From Acinetobacter baylyi DSM 14961 = CIP 107474 (GTDB taxonomy: Bacteria; Pseudomonadota; Gammaproteobacteria; Pseudomonadales; Moraxellaceae), in assembly GCF_000368685.1 (NCBI RefSeq), contig NZ_KB849626.1:490846-554845 (forward strand): DNA of 64,000 nucleotides, read 5' to 3'. Positions 1-8,388 of the stretch are shown piece after piece. The notes beneath the pieces are model-generated. The model ran no database searches and had not been told where the DNA came from. It saw only the letters and a program-made list of their open reading frames with translations. The translations under genes and the position numbers were made by a program. Positions within the stretch are counted from its first letter, which is position 1. Each line of letters opens with the position of its first letter.

Positions 1-71
1 CAAAGTACGGCACACACTGTGAAATACAATCCACAGTCAAAATAAGACCCGAAAATGTCCATAAACAGTTT

Positions 72-186
72 GCTGGCGACAATAGCAAGAGTGAACCACC
101 TGATCCCTTCCCGAACTCAGAAGTGAAACCTCTTCGCGCTGATGGTAGTGTGGCGTTAGCCATGTGAGAGTAAGTCATCGCCAGCT
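72..186 (+). rRNA. rrf: 5S ribosomal RNA
   Basis: About 115 nt with the universal 5S layout: the 5' arm (tgctggcgac) and 3' arm (tcatcgccagc) are complementary and form helix I, and the conserved internal block around 104-125 (cctgatcccttcccgaactc) is present. Bases 1-71 look like the 23S-5S spacer, so the rest of the rRNA operon lies before the window. The ends are placed from helix I pairing and may be off by a base or two. Confidence 0.95.
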
Positions 187-197
187 TTTAAATACTA

Positions 198-232
198 AAG
201 CCCCCAGGCCAAACGCCAGGGGGCTTTTTTTA
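198..232 (+). terminator. rRNA operon terminator
   Basis: GC-rich hairpin with arms AGCCCCC (199-205) and GGGGGCT (219-225) followed by a run of T. It lies 12 bases after the 5S gene and ends the rRNA transcript. Confidence 0.9.
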
Positions 233-339
233 TGCAGAAAATAAATTAAATAGAAAGGAATAGAAAAAGAAATCAATCACACATAGAACTAAACAGTAAA
301 AAAGGGCTTATGCCCTTTTTTACTACGGTTAAATAAAGA

Positions 340-1389
340 TTATTGACCCTTCCACTGATCAATAAATGCCATGGTTAACTTCGCTGCGTTACGCTGTGCG
401 ATGCCTGAACCAAAGAAAGCCGCAACGTTTGGATCATGATCTGCACCTGCGAGGTCAGACAAGCTACGAAATGCAATAAATGGAATATTATTCGAATAAG
501 CAACTTGTGCCACAGCTGCTGTTTCCATATCTACACAATCACCTAATAAATTTTTATGCAAATATTCACGATATTCTGCATTTGCCAAGAAAGCTCCGCT
601 TGAAATACCACGTTGACCAATCACAATTTTAGGATGATAACAATTTGCGCCTGAGCAAATTGGTTCTAACTTGGTTTCTGTCGGTTTTTGAACTTTATCG
701 ATCATGTTTAACATCTTGCTATCGACAGGGAAGTCAACACGCATTTCACCATAAGCCATTGGAACATCGGTATCACCAAATTTGCTGGTCAGTGCAACAC
801 TTTTATAATTGCTTGAATTCATTACATTGGTTTCACGAAGAAACTGATTTTTCCATGCTGGAACATTGTCGGCCAGTTTGATTCCCAAGCAGGAAATATC
901 ACCTGGTTTACCACATGCTGAAGGTAAATCTTTTGTATTGTTATAATACACTTCATTTGGAGCAAGCCAGCTTTTTGCAATCACGACATCACCAACATGT
1001 AGATCGGGATTCAAGCTTCCTGCAATACCGCTAAATACAATACCTTTAAGGTTGAAATGATCTGTAATCATTTGGGTTGTCATCGCGGCATTGGTCATGC
1101 TAATACCACTTAAGGTAATCACGACCTCAGCACCTTCGAGTGTACCCGTCACAAACTTTCTACCATTGATGATGTATTCTTTTTTATCTTTGGTCGATTC
1201 AATGAGTAAATCTGCTTCCTGTCCAAATGCAGCAATAATGGCTAAACGAGGTGTGCTATCTGTTAAGTGATTCATACTATTTGTCATAAGTTGATTCTTT
1301 GATAAAGGTGTTGTGGTGGTTGTACATCCAATTAAACTTACTGTAAGTCCAATTGCACCCAGAAGTATTGATAATTTTGAGAAACTCAT
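340..1389 (-). CDS. MTA/SAH nucleosidase-family lipoprotein
   Basis: Purine-nucleoside phosphorylase superfamily (PNP_UDP_1) protein of 349 residues. It begins with a lipoprotein signal peptide ending in LIGC, so the ATG at 1389 is chosen over an upstream in-frame start at 1473 that would put residues before the signal. Residues matching the MTA/SAH nucleosidase active site are visible: an early Glu in FGQEADLL, the VDMETAA segment and the RSLSDLAG aspartate. The protein is far longer than cytoplasmic MtnN (about 230 residues), with roughly 100 extra residues in the middle. Family knowledge suggests glycosidic cleavage of methylthioadenosine-like nucleosides. Envelope location is inferred from the signal, and the true substrate is unknown. 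Confidence 0.8.
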   Translation of the reverse strand: MSFSKLSILLGAIGLTVSLIGCTTTTTPLSKNQLMTNSMNHLTDSTPRLAIIAAFGQEADLLIESTKDKKEYIINGRKFVTGTLEGAEVVITLSGISMTNAAMTTQMITDHFNLKGIVFSGIAGSLNPDLHVGDVVIAKSWLAPNEVYYNNTKDLPSACGKPGDISCLGIKLADNVPAWKNQFLRETNVMNSSNYKSVALTSKFGDTDVPMAYGEMRVDFPVDSKMLNMIDKVQKPTETKLEPICSGANCYHPKIVIGQRGISSGAFLANAEYREYLHKNLLGDCVDMETAAVAQVAYSNNIPFIAFRSLSDLAGADHDPNVAAFFGSGIAQRNAAKLTMAFIDQWKGQ

Positions 1390-1490
1390 AATTTGCCCTT
1401 TATTGAAGATAAACTTAAAAGTAATATGAGTTATCATAAAGCAATAAGTATTCCAAAAATCATAATAAGTCATGAAATATCAGCATCAAA

Positions 1491-2879
1491 TTATACTATT
1501 TGGTCAATTTGACGTCGGGCATGCTTTAAGGCAGTACGTAATCCTTCTTCAAGGGTTGGATGATAGAAAGGGTGATTTAATATGGTATCAATTGTACTTT
1601 GTTCTGAAATCATCCAAACTAATAGATGTGCAAGATGTTCACCTTGTTCTACCAAAATTTCTGCACCTAAAAGTTGTCGGCTTTTGGGATCGATATAGAT
1701 TTCAGTTGCCCCTTTATTTTTCCCTAAAACTTTGGCGCGTCCCTGTTTTTCATAGGAAACGTAACCTGTAATAAAATCGATGTCGTGTTCTTTCAATTGT
1801 TTATATGATTTGCCTGCAATTGCCATTTCAGGGGAGCAAAAAACGATACCTAATGGGGTTAATGTTTTGACATTTTCAATTTTAGGAAAATTTAGACAAT
1901 TGTGCACCAGCATTTTACCTTCATAGGCCGCTTCATGTTGTACTGGCGTAGTCGTATGTGCATCACCTGCAATGAAAATTGGAAGATTTGCCAATTGTTT
2001 CGTGTCTGGATCTATTGGAAGTTTTTTTACATCAGAAAATTGAGATGAAATTTGTTCTAGATCGAGTGTAGCAAGCAACGAATCTCGGCCTGTTGCATGC
2101 AGTAAATAATCAAAATGCTGTGTTCGCTTTTTTCCATTTTCTGTATATGAAACTTTTACTTTATTTTGATCTAGAGACATATCATCTGGCAGTATTTCAA
2201 ATTTGATGTCTAATTCTGCACTTAAAATTTGTTGAGCGAGCTCCTGTAAAGCTGGACTAGTTAATGTGCCTATTCGTTTACTTCGAGCAAAAATCGTGGT
2301 TTTAACGCCTAATCTGGACATGGCCTGAGCAAGCTCTATCGCGATTACACCGCTACCAATGACAGCAACTGACTCAGGAAGAGTGGGTAACTCAAAGATG
2401 TCATCGGAGGTAATTAATCGATCTTTAAGTCTTTGTTTAAGTTCCGCGGGAACACTTGGTGTTGAACCTACAGCCAATATAAAAGAACGTGCCTGATACT
2501 GTTGATTATTGATTTGAACAGTATCAGGATGAATAAAAACTGCTTTTCCAGAAATTTTACGTTGTTTTGGCCAATGGTTGACGTCTTTAAGGGTTGCAGC
2601 AGTAAATTCATCACGCAACTGACGCACATGCGACATGACGTTAGAAGTATCGATTTCTCTTTCTATGTGAGCTTTTAATCCGACCTCTTCAAGATGTGTC
2701 AGATCATGAAATCTGTTGGCGGATGAAATAAGAACTTTACTTGGCATGCATCCTACACGTGCACAAGTGGTATCCCAAGGTCCATCGTTCATAATCAGAA
2801 TATTTTGGGTATATTTGACCGCTTCTTTGTAGGCACTAATACCTGCTGTTCCTGCACCAATAATAATAATGTCGTACAT
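1491..2879 (-). CDS. Dihydrolipoyl dehydrogenase-like flavoprotein
   Basis: Class I pyridine nucleotide-disulfide oxidoreductase, 462 residues. It has an N-terminal FAD Rossmann motif (IIIGAGTAGISA), the redox-active pair in CARVGCMPSK near residue 40, a second NAD(P) Rossmann motif (VIGSGVIAIELA) near 175, an FAD motif ending in IFIAGDAH, and a C-terminal dimerisation domain with HPTLEEGLR carrying the His-Glu pair that acts as acid-base. These are hallmarks of lipoamide dehydrogenase/mercuric reductase enzymes. It is not beside 2-oxoacid dehydrogenase genes, and mercuric-reductase-specific C-terminal cysteines are absent, so the dithiol substrate is unclear. It stands alone, with a separate short upstream region. 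Confidence 0.85.
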   Translation of the reverse strand: MYDIIIIGAGTAGISAYKEAVKYTQNILIMNDGPWDTTCARVGCMPSKVLISSANRFHDLTHLEEVGLKAHIEREIDTSNVMSHVRQLRDEFTAATLKDVNHWPKQRKISGKAVFIHPDTVQINNQQYQARSFILAVGSTPSVPAELKQRLKDRLITSDDIFELPTLPESVAVIGSGVIAIELAQAMSRLGVKTTIFARSKRIGTLTSPALQELAQQILSAELDIKFEILPDDMSLDQNKVKVSYTENGKKRTQHFDYLLHATGRDSLLATLDLEQISSQFSDVKKLPIDPDTKQLANLPIFIAGDAHTTTPVQHEAAYEGKMLVHNCLNFPKIENVKTLTPLGIVFCSPEMAIAGKSYKQLKEHDIDFITGYVSYEKQGRAKVLGKNKGATEIYIDPKSRQLLGAEILVEQGEHLAHLLVWMISEQSTIDTILNHPFYHPTLEEGLRTALKHARRQIDQIV

Positions 2880-3021
2880 GTCATCTCTTTTTATAAAAAA
2901 TATAGTTGCAATAAGATGATTAATATTTACATCAATGAGGTGATATGATTTTATTCATTTTGTATAAATACAAAAATCTTATTCCTTTTTGGGAGTGGAT
3001 TGGGGAATTAAGGAAAACTCT

Positions 3022-4953
3022 ATGAATAAGAAACAACTTATAACGAAGTTGTCTGCGATTGCTGTATCGATTCTGTTAGCGAGCTGTGGGGGAGGAGGCT
3101 ACTATGATAATAATTCTTCAAACACCTCAAATAATGGAAATACGACAGTTTCAAGCATAACTGTCAGTTCGATTACATTAAAGGATACAAATGGTAATAA
3201 CGTAAGCGTAATCTCTTCGCAAGGCGTGACAGCTCAGGTGACGGTTAAGGATGCCAATGGAAATGCAGTGAGTGGCGCGATTGTCACTTTTTCTGGAACC
3301 AATATGGTATTTAGTACGACCAATGGTACAGTGATGACCAATGCAGATGGTGTTGCGACTATTGGGATTACACCTCAAGATTCAAGTGTAACAGGATATT
3401 ATTCTTTAACAGCTTCAGCCACATCAAATAGTATTACCAGTTCCAATAGTGCCAGTGTAGGGTTTAGTCGAACCAATATTGTGATTAGTAATTTTTCGTT
3501 GGCAAGTTCATCTTTAGAATCTGGTGGTTCTACACTTGTCAATTTAATTACCCAAGATGATTCTGGGAATTACCAAAATGGTCAGACAGTAAATTTTACG
3601 ACCAGTTGTGGCAGCTTTAGTACGAGTAGCGTTGTCTCATCAAATGAGGGCAATGTAGCAACAACTTATTATGCCTATGATGCTGCGGGCAATTTGTGTA
3701 GTGGAAGCCAAACTATTACAGCTACGCTTGCGGCAAATACATCAGCAACCAAAACAGCATCTTTAAATATCACCGCAGCAACAGCAACCTCAATTGTTTA
3801 TACCACGTCTACCCCGATCAAGCTGGCTATTTTAGACAGTGGATCATCATCCACAGGGCAAATTGAATTTACCGTATATTCTAATGGAACTGTACTCAAG
3901 AATCAGGATGTAACGCTAAGTTTAGAAAAGGCGCCAAGTGACTTTAAATTTATTAGTCCAGGAAATAGCGCAACTAAAGTGGTAAAAAGTAACAGTGCTG
4001 GAAAAGTGACTGTAAATTTATACCCTGGGAACACCCCTGGGCCAGTAGAGATTAAAGCCAGTTTGCCAGGTGGTTTTAGTGCATTATCTAAAAACGTTAC
4101 CGTGACTACTGGTCGTGCAACGCAACAAAGTTTCAGTTTATCTTTTTCTAAAAATTCATTACAAAATGATGTGGATGGAGATACTGCAACCATTACTGCA
4201 ATGCTGGCAGATCGTGTTGGAAATGATGTGCCTAACGGTACTGTCGTGAATTTTACAACAGAGGGAGGCAAAATTGATGGATCTTGTTCTACAACAGATA
4301 GCAAATGTAGTGTAACGCTTAGAACCCAAAATCCGCGTCCTGCAGATGGTCGAATTACTGTTTTGGCCTATGTGGAAGGAGATAAAACCTATACAGACGT
4401 AAACGGTGATAATATTTATACAGCAGGGGTAGATCTGTTGACCAATAATATTGGTAGTTTCTTCCGTGATGATAATGAAAACAATAGTTATGATAGTCAG
4501 AATGGCGAATTTAAATATGTGCGTAGTATTTCGGGCAATAGTCAAACTTGTCAAAATTCAACGTTTGAAGAGCCGAATATTGCAGGTACATGTGATGATC
4601 AATTATCTGCGATTTTGCGCCAGCAAATCATAATCTATTTCGCTTCAAGTACAGCAACAATTGCAAATATAGCCAAAACAAGTTCACAATTAAGCTTTAA
4701 TCTTTATGGGAATAGTGCTTTAACTACACCTTTGCCATCTGGTACAACTGTTGCGATGACTGCAAATGATGATACAGCGACGAACAATCTTACCTGTACA
4801 GCAGATTTATTTGATGGTAGTACGCCAGTAGCAAACAACGTACAAAGTACGTTTTATCGTTATAGTTTAAAAGGTTGTGCATCAGGTGATAGTTTTAAAA
4901 TCACAACCACTGCACCAAACGGTAAAATCTCTAATTTCCTTATAAATTATTAA
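3022..4953 (+). CDS. Ig-like repeat (Big_1 type) surface lipoprotein
   Basis: 643 residues. The ATG at 3022 is chosen because AAGGAAAA lies just upstream and the signal peptide then starts MNKKQLITKL and ends in the lipobox LLASC, followed by a Gly/Asn/Ser-rich linker. Four tandem beta-sandwich repeats follow, recognisable by the invasin/intimin-like pattern 'T...VTVKDANGNAVSGAIVTF ... T..DGVATIGIT': about residues 45-150, 155-245, 255-360 and 372-467. After the fourth come two Asp/Asn-rich loops (DVNGDNIYTAG and DDNENNSYDSQNG) that look like calcium-binding turns, then a C-terminal domain with paired cysteines. No outer-membrane barrel is present, so this is a lipid-anchored Ig protein rather than an intimin. 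Its role (adhesion or envelope structure) is inference. Confidence 0.8.
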   Translation: MNKKQLITKLSAIAVSILLASCGGGGYYDNNSSNTSNNGNTTVSSITVSSITLKDTNGNNVSVISSQGVTAQVTVKDANGNAVSGAIVTFSGTNMVFSTTNGTVMTNADGVATIGITPQDSSVTGYYSLTASATSNSITSSNSASVGFSRTNIVISNFSLASSSLESGGSTLVNLITQDDSGNYQNGQTVNFTTSCGSFSTSSVVSSNEGNVATTYYAYDAAGNLCSGSQTITATLAANTSATKTASLNITAATATSIVYTTSTPIKLAILDSGSSSTGQIEFTVYSNGTVLKNQDVTLSLEKAPSDFKFISPGNSATKVVKSNSAGKVTVNLYPGNTPGPVEIKASLPGGFSALSKNVTVTTGRATQQSFSLSFSKNSLQNDVDGDTATITAMLADRVGNDVPNGTVVNFTTEGGKIDGSCSTTDSKCSVTLRTQNPRPADGRITVLAYVEGDKTYTDVNGDNIYTAGVDLLTNNIGSFFRDDNENNSYDSQNGEFKYVRSISGNSQTCQNSTFEEPNIAGTCDDQLSAILRQQIIIYFASSTATIANIAKTSSQLSFNLYGNSALTTPLPSGTTVAMTANDDTATNNLTCTADLFDGSTPVANNVQSTFYRYSLKGCASGDSFKITTTAPNGKISNFLINY

Positions 4954-4973
4954 ATTTAAAAGAAATTAGATCA

Positions 4974-5006
4974 TAAAAAAATGACGCCTCGGCGTCATTT
5001 TTTATT
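4974..5006. terminator. Bidirectional terminator
   Basis: Perfect hairpin AAAAATGACGCC / GGCGTCATTTTT with a TC centre, A-tract on one side and T-tract on the other. It can end both the Ig-repeat lipoprotein transcript (+) and the minus-strand unit coming from 5870. Confidence 0.9.
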
Positions 5007-5087
5007 TTCATCGTGTTCTTTAGAGACTTGTTCCCATACTGACACCCACTGTTGGACGGACATCCATGCTGCTGCAAGCTGATACAA
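4995..5087 (-). pseudogene. Small ORF or gene remnant before the terminator
   Basis: Reading leftward there is an open frame coding for a 30-residue tail beginning at a TTG codon (5087), rich in Ala and Trp (YQLAAAWMSVQQW, then WEQVSKEHDE), ending at a TGA inside the terminator stem. The composition looks protein-like rather than random, but no start with a convincing ribosome site exists and an in-frame stop lies shortly upstream. It may be the C-terminal relic of a third gene of the adjacent operon, or a short unrecognised protein. Confidence 0.25.
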
Positions 5088-5119
5088 AGCAGCAGATACA
5101 TATAAAGGTTAATACCAAT

Positions 5120-5542
5120 TTAATCATTTAATAAACCTTGCTGTTTGGCTTGTTGATACAGCTCCATTGAGCGTTGTCCCGATTTACACATGATCAAAAT
5201 AGGTTTAGGTAAACTATTATAATAGCGGGCAAACGCTTGTATATCGGTCTGTGCATTTTTAGCTTGATCTATCGGTTGGTAGATCAAGCTAATTTTGGCT
5301 TGCTCAGCGATATCACGCAATTGGTAAACGGTAACTCCATGACCACGATCATGTTCAGGCCGATGTAATATGACCGATTTAAATCTGTTTTGTTGTACAA
5401 GTTGATTAAAATCTTGTGGTGAAATTTCATTGATCATTGCAAGTTCAGGACTCACCTGAGTTATTGCGGATTGTGCCAATGAATAACTAGAGCAGAATCC
5501 TAAAGTACATGAAAGAATGAAAATTCTAACAAAATTAGTCAT
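5120..5542 (-). CDS. Exported DUF442/TIGR01244-family protein
   Basis: 140 residues from the ATG at 5542, starting with a signal peptide (MTNFVRIFILSCTLGFCSSYSLAQ; cleavage after AQ likely). The mature part belongs to the beta-lactamase-hydrolase-like/DUF442 family, related to dual-specificity phosphatases and rhodaneses; the active-site loop is visible as CKSGQRS (C-X4-R-S) near the C-terminus, preceded by LPKPILIM. Its start overlaps the stop of the paralogous upstream gene by 8 bases, so the two are translationally coupled. Family members have been linked to sulfide/persulfide handling; this copy would act in the periplasm. Function here is inferred only from family and signal. Confidence 0.75.
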   Translation of the reverse strand: MTNFVRIFILSCTLGFCSSYSLAQSAITQVSPELAMINEISPQDFNQLVQQNRFKSVILHRPEHDRGHGVTVYQLRDIAEQAKISLIYQPIDQAKNAQTDIQAFARYYNSLPKPILIMCKSGQRSMELYQQAKQQGLLND

Positions 5543-5870
5543 CCAACAGATCCATCTGTTTTGCAAGTTGATAGAGATTGTTTGAACGGTTACCTGTACG
5601 GCAGAACATTAAAATTGGCTTTGGCAATTCATTATAATGATTGGCAAAAGTACGTACATCGAGCTCAGTAATCTGACCTGCAACCACAGGTTGATAAACA
5701 TAATCCAGACCAACATTACGTGAGGCTTCTTCAATCTGAGCAGTGGTCGGTTGTTCGGCACCACCTTCCAAATCAGGGCGATTATTGATGATTGATTTAA
5801 AGCCTTTTTCTACCACCTGTGCCACATGCTCTGGCGCGATTTGACCCGCGAAACCGACATTCTCTGTCAT
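5535..5870 (-). CDS. Cytoplasmic DUF442/TIGR01244-family protein
   Basis: 111 residues from the ATG at 5870; a longer in-frame extension to 5924 starts at a non-ATG codon and adds residues foreign to the family. Shows the family pattern 'F.SIINNRPDLEGGAEQPT', 'LDYVYQPV', 'LPKPILMFCRTGNRS', with a C-X4-R-S rhodanese/phosphatase-like loop. Lacks a signal peptide, unlike the downstream paralogue it overlaps. Probable role as a small sulfurtransferase or phosphatase-like enzyme; substrate unknown. Confidence 0.8.
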   Translation of the reverse strand: MTENVGFAGQIAPEHVAQVVEKGFKSIINNRPDLEGGAEQPTTAQIEEASRNVGLDYVYQPVVAGQITELDVRTFANHYNELPKPILMFCRTGNRSNNLYQLAKQMDLLDD

Positions 5871-5995
5871 TTTGTCACTCCAAATTCTGAAAAAACGTTT
5901 ATGCTGTATGATAGCACTAAGCATGATATTGAGTTGAAGAGAGGTACGCTTTTTTATAACTCAATTCAACATAAATATAACGCAATGGAGCGCGT

Positions 5996-6892
5996 ATGTA
6001 CGCTTATACAGTCGAACCGCTGTATGTTCCAAGTGGTCAGGACATGATCGCTGCTGATTTTTATCGTCCTAAAACTCAGAAAAAACCTGCTGTTATTATC
6101 ATGGCGCATGGTTTTGCTGGATTACGTCAGTTTCGATTGATCGCCTACGCACAAAAATTTGCACAAGCGGGCTATGCCGTTGTGTTATTTGATTATCGTT
6201 GTTGGGGCGGCAGTACAGGCAAACCTAGAGAGCTTGTGGTTTTAAAACAGCAAGTTGAAGACTGGAAAACGGTGATCCAGTATGTGAGTACATGCAAGCT
6301 GATTGATGAGCGACGTATTGTGTTGTGGGGAACCTGTTTAAGCGGTGGTTATGTACTCAATCTGGCTACCGAACTCAAGCATGTCCAAGCGGTCATTGCT
6401 CAGATTCCTTTTGTGGATGGTGCTGAAAGTGCAAAGCTTTATCCGCTACAGCAGCTTCCAAAAGCCTTAAAGCTTTCCAGTCAGGACTATATGGGGTCGA
6501 AGGTTGGCCTTGCTCCTAAAACATTGCCTGTAGTTGCAGAACAGCAACTTTGCTTTTTACCTACTTCTGATAGTCGTTTAGGATATTTATCAATCGTCAA
6601 TCCAGATTATTACTGGAGTGGTCAGGTGCCTGCCCGAGCTTTTTTTCAATTGATTCGTTTTCGACCCATTCAGCAACTTAGAAATATTAGTGTGCCTGTA
6701 CTTTTTATTGCAGCACAAAAGGATTCCCTGATACCCATTGATAGCAGTCGCGAAGCAGCAACCAATATTGCGCCTTTTGTAGACTATCACGAGTGGAATA
6801 TACACCATTTTGATATTTATCATGGCATTTGGTTTGAAAAAGCCATTACCACCCAATTAGAATTTTTACATCGACATATGGGAGTAAATTAG
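5996..6892 (+). CDS. Alpha/beta hydrolase with Cys at nucleophile position
   Basis: 298 residues; ATG preceded by GGAG at 5987-5990. Alpha/beta-hydrolase fold: oxyanion segment IIMAHGFAGLRQFR, strand VVLFDYRCWGGSTG, nucleophile elbow LWGTCLSGGYVL near residue 122, a C-terminal aspartate in FIAAQKDSLIP and a histidine in HHFDIYHG. The elbow has Cys where this family usually has Ser (GTS-SGG), as in dienelactone hydrolase, which uses Cys. The gene sits one base before trxC and is followed by yciA, so the three probably share a transcript. Substrate unknown. Confidence 0.85.
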   Translation: MYAYTVEPLYVPSGQDMIAADFYRPKTQKKPAVIIMAHGFAGLRQFRLIAYAQKFAQAGYAVVLFDYRCWGGSTGKPRELVVLKQQVEDWKTVIQYVSTCKLIDERRIVLWGTCLSGGYVLNLATELKHVQAVIAQIPFVDGAESAKLYPLQQLPKALKLSSQDYMGSKVGLAPKTLPVVAEQQLCFLPTSDSRLGYLSIVNPDYYWSGQVPARAFFQLIRFRPIQQLRNISVPVLFIAAQKDSLIPIDSSREAATNIAPFVDYHEWNIHHFDIYHGIWFEKAITTQLEFLHRHMGVN

Positions 6893-6893
6893 C

Positions 6894-7319
6894 ATGATCG
6901 TGGTCTGTCCATCATGTGGTGCAAAAAATCGAGTTCCTGAAAATAAATTGGCTGAGCAGCCGCAATGTGGGCAATGTCACGCAAAGCTACTGCCACTTGC
7001 ACCTATCGAATTAAATGAACAAAATTTCAGTCATTTTATCACCTATAGCGATTTGCCCGTGTTGATTGATTTATGGGCAGAATGGTGTGGTCCATGCAAA
7101 ATGATGGCGCCTCATTTTGCACACGTAGCTGCTCAAAATCCGCAGGTTATTTTTGCAAAAATTAATACGGAAACTTCACCAAGACTTAGTCAGGCATTTC
7201 ATGTCAGAAGTATTCCTACACTGGTTTTAATGAATAAAACCACCGAAATTGCTAGAATAAGTGGTGCTTTAAGATCAACCGAACTTCAACAATGGTTAGA
7301 TCAGCAATTACATTCTTAA
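6894..7319 (+). CDS. trxC: Thioredoxin 2
   Basis: 141 residues. The N-terminal zinc-finger-like part has two CxxC pairs (CPSC at 5-8 and CGQC near 26), typical of TrxC and absent from TrxA. The thioredoxin domain carries the active site WAEWCGPCKM and the cis-proline in VRSIPTLVLM. It reduces protein disulfides in the cytoplasm. It starts one base after the hydrolase stop, implying tight coupling. Confidence 0.95.
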   Translation: MIVVCPSCGAKNRVPENKLAEQPQCGQCHAKLLPLAPIELNEQNFSHFITYSDLPVLIDLWAEWCGPCKMMAPHFAHVAAQNPQVIFAKINTETSPRLSQAFHVRSIPTLVLMNKTTEIARISGALRSTELQQWLDQQLHS

Positions 7320-7332
7320 TCTCGGAGTTAAT

Positions 7333-7752
7333 GTGTTAGACGCTCATATCAGCCCAGAAGGGACTTTATCACTTCAAACGATTGCCATGCCTGCAGATAC
7401 CAACTGGAGTGGTGATGTATTTGGTGGCTGGATTGTGTCACAAATGGATTTGGCTGGTGCAATTCATGCAGAACGTTTTAGTAAAGGACGTTGTGCCACG
7501 ATTTCGATCAATCAGATGACCTTCCTGGTTCCTGTGAAGGTCGGAGATGTGATTAGCTGTTATACCAAAATTCTCAAAGTTGGCAACACATCTATCCAGA
7601 TGCAAATAGAAGTTTGGGATAGTCATGATAGCTCACGACCACCTAAACGAGTGACAGAGGGGGTATTTACCTTTGTTGCTGTGGATGTAAAAGGCAACAA
7701 GCGTACAATCGCGGAAGACCTCAAACAGCAGTTTTTACAACACGCCAGTTAA
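7333..7752 (+). CDS. yciA: Acyl-CoA thioesterase, YciA type
   Basis: Hotdog-fold thioesterase of 139 residues hydrolysing acyl-CoAs in the cytoplasm. The YciA signature is clear: MPADTNWSGDVFGGWIVSQMD, with the catalytic Asp, then the FLVPVKVGD strand. The start is a GTG at 7333, set by CGGAG at 7323-7327; the ATG two bases earlier runs into a stop. Third gene of the hydrolase-trxC-yciA group. Confidence 0.92.
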   Translation: MLDAHISPEGTLSLQTIAMPADTNWSGDVFGGWIVSQMDLAGAIHAERFSKGRCATISINQMTFLVPVKVGDVISCYTKILKVGNTSIQMQIEVWDSHDSSRPPKRVTEGVFTFVAVDVKGNKRTIAEDLKQQFLQHAS

Positions 7753-7796
7753 AAATTTGCATGACTCATACTTAATGAATGAGATCAGGATTAGTC

Positions 7797-7840
7797 ATAC
7801 AGGCTCCCCAGTACATGCTAGGTCGCCTGTATATTTTTTA
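7797..7840 (+). terminator. Probable terminator after yciA
   Basis: Arms ATACAGGC and GCCTGTAT enclose a 20-base loop and are followed by a T-run (7833-7839). The long loop makes it weaker than the other terminators here. Confidence 0.5.
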
Positions 7841-7860
7841 CTTTCAGATCACTGCTCTGC

Positions 7861-8355
7861 TTATGATTTACGCTTAGGTAACCATGCCCAGACCATTTGG
7901 CATTGTATCGGCTCGATACCCGAATCATCTGTAACCGTGACAGGAATAAGCAGTTCTCCTTTCTCCTGATCAGCGATATAGTCCTGCTGTTCTTTAGACA
8001 AGGTTGCAGTTGCTGTTAAACCGCCCTGAACCACTTTTAGATAATCTACATGGAGTGATTTAATTAATAAAATCCGATTATCGGGTACGTGCAGACCTGT
8101 CAGAAATCCGGTAGCCGTTTCTGCCAATAGTGCCATTGCTGCAGCATGAATCCCTTTAATATGGTTTTGCATATTACGCTGGTTTTCAAGGCGAACAGTA
8201 ACGTGATGCTGATCTACCTCTAGATAACGAATATTGGCTGTACCAACCATTGGAACAACTCGGCCAAATGCCTTGCTCCATAGCGTACTTCTCAGGCTTT
8301 TGGGAAACTTTGAAGTGGCTTTTACCAGTTTTGATAAACGATTGGTTTGTGACAT
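7861..8355 (-). CDS. DUF4442 hotdog-fold protein
   Basis: 164 residues from the ATG at 8355, with AAGGAA upstream; the in-frame extension to 8385 is poorly supported. Sequence fits the DUF4442/PaaI-like thioesterase group: basic N-terminal helix, then 'RNMQNHIKGIHAAAMALLAETATGF', which matches the hotdog helix with a likely catalytic Asn/His-Glu arrangement. Probable thioesterase or acyl-binding protein; substrate unknown. It lies 33 bases after yajQ on the same strand and is probably cotranscribed with it. Confidence 0.75.
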   Translation of the reverse strand: MSQTNRLSKLVKATSKFPKSLRSTLWSKAFGRVVPMVGTANIRYLEVDQHHVTVRLENQRNMQNHIKGIHAAAMALLAETATGFLTGLHVPDNRILLIKSLHVDYLKVVQGGLTATATLSKEQQDYIADQEKGELLIPVTVTDDSGIEPIQCQMVWAWLPKRKS

Positions 8356-8388
8356 AACATATTCCTTAACGGCAAGAGGCAGCAAAGA

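Noticed and set aside
3903..4554. Minus-strand open frames inside the Ig-repeat lipoprotein
   Set aside because: The overlapping plus-strand gene has signal peptide and domain structure; the reverse translations have no family features.
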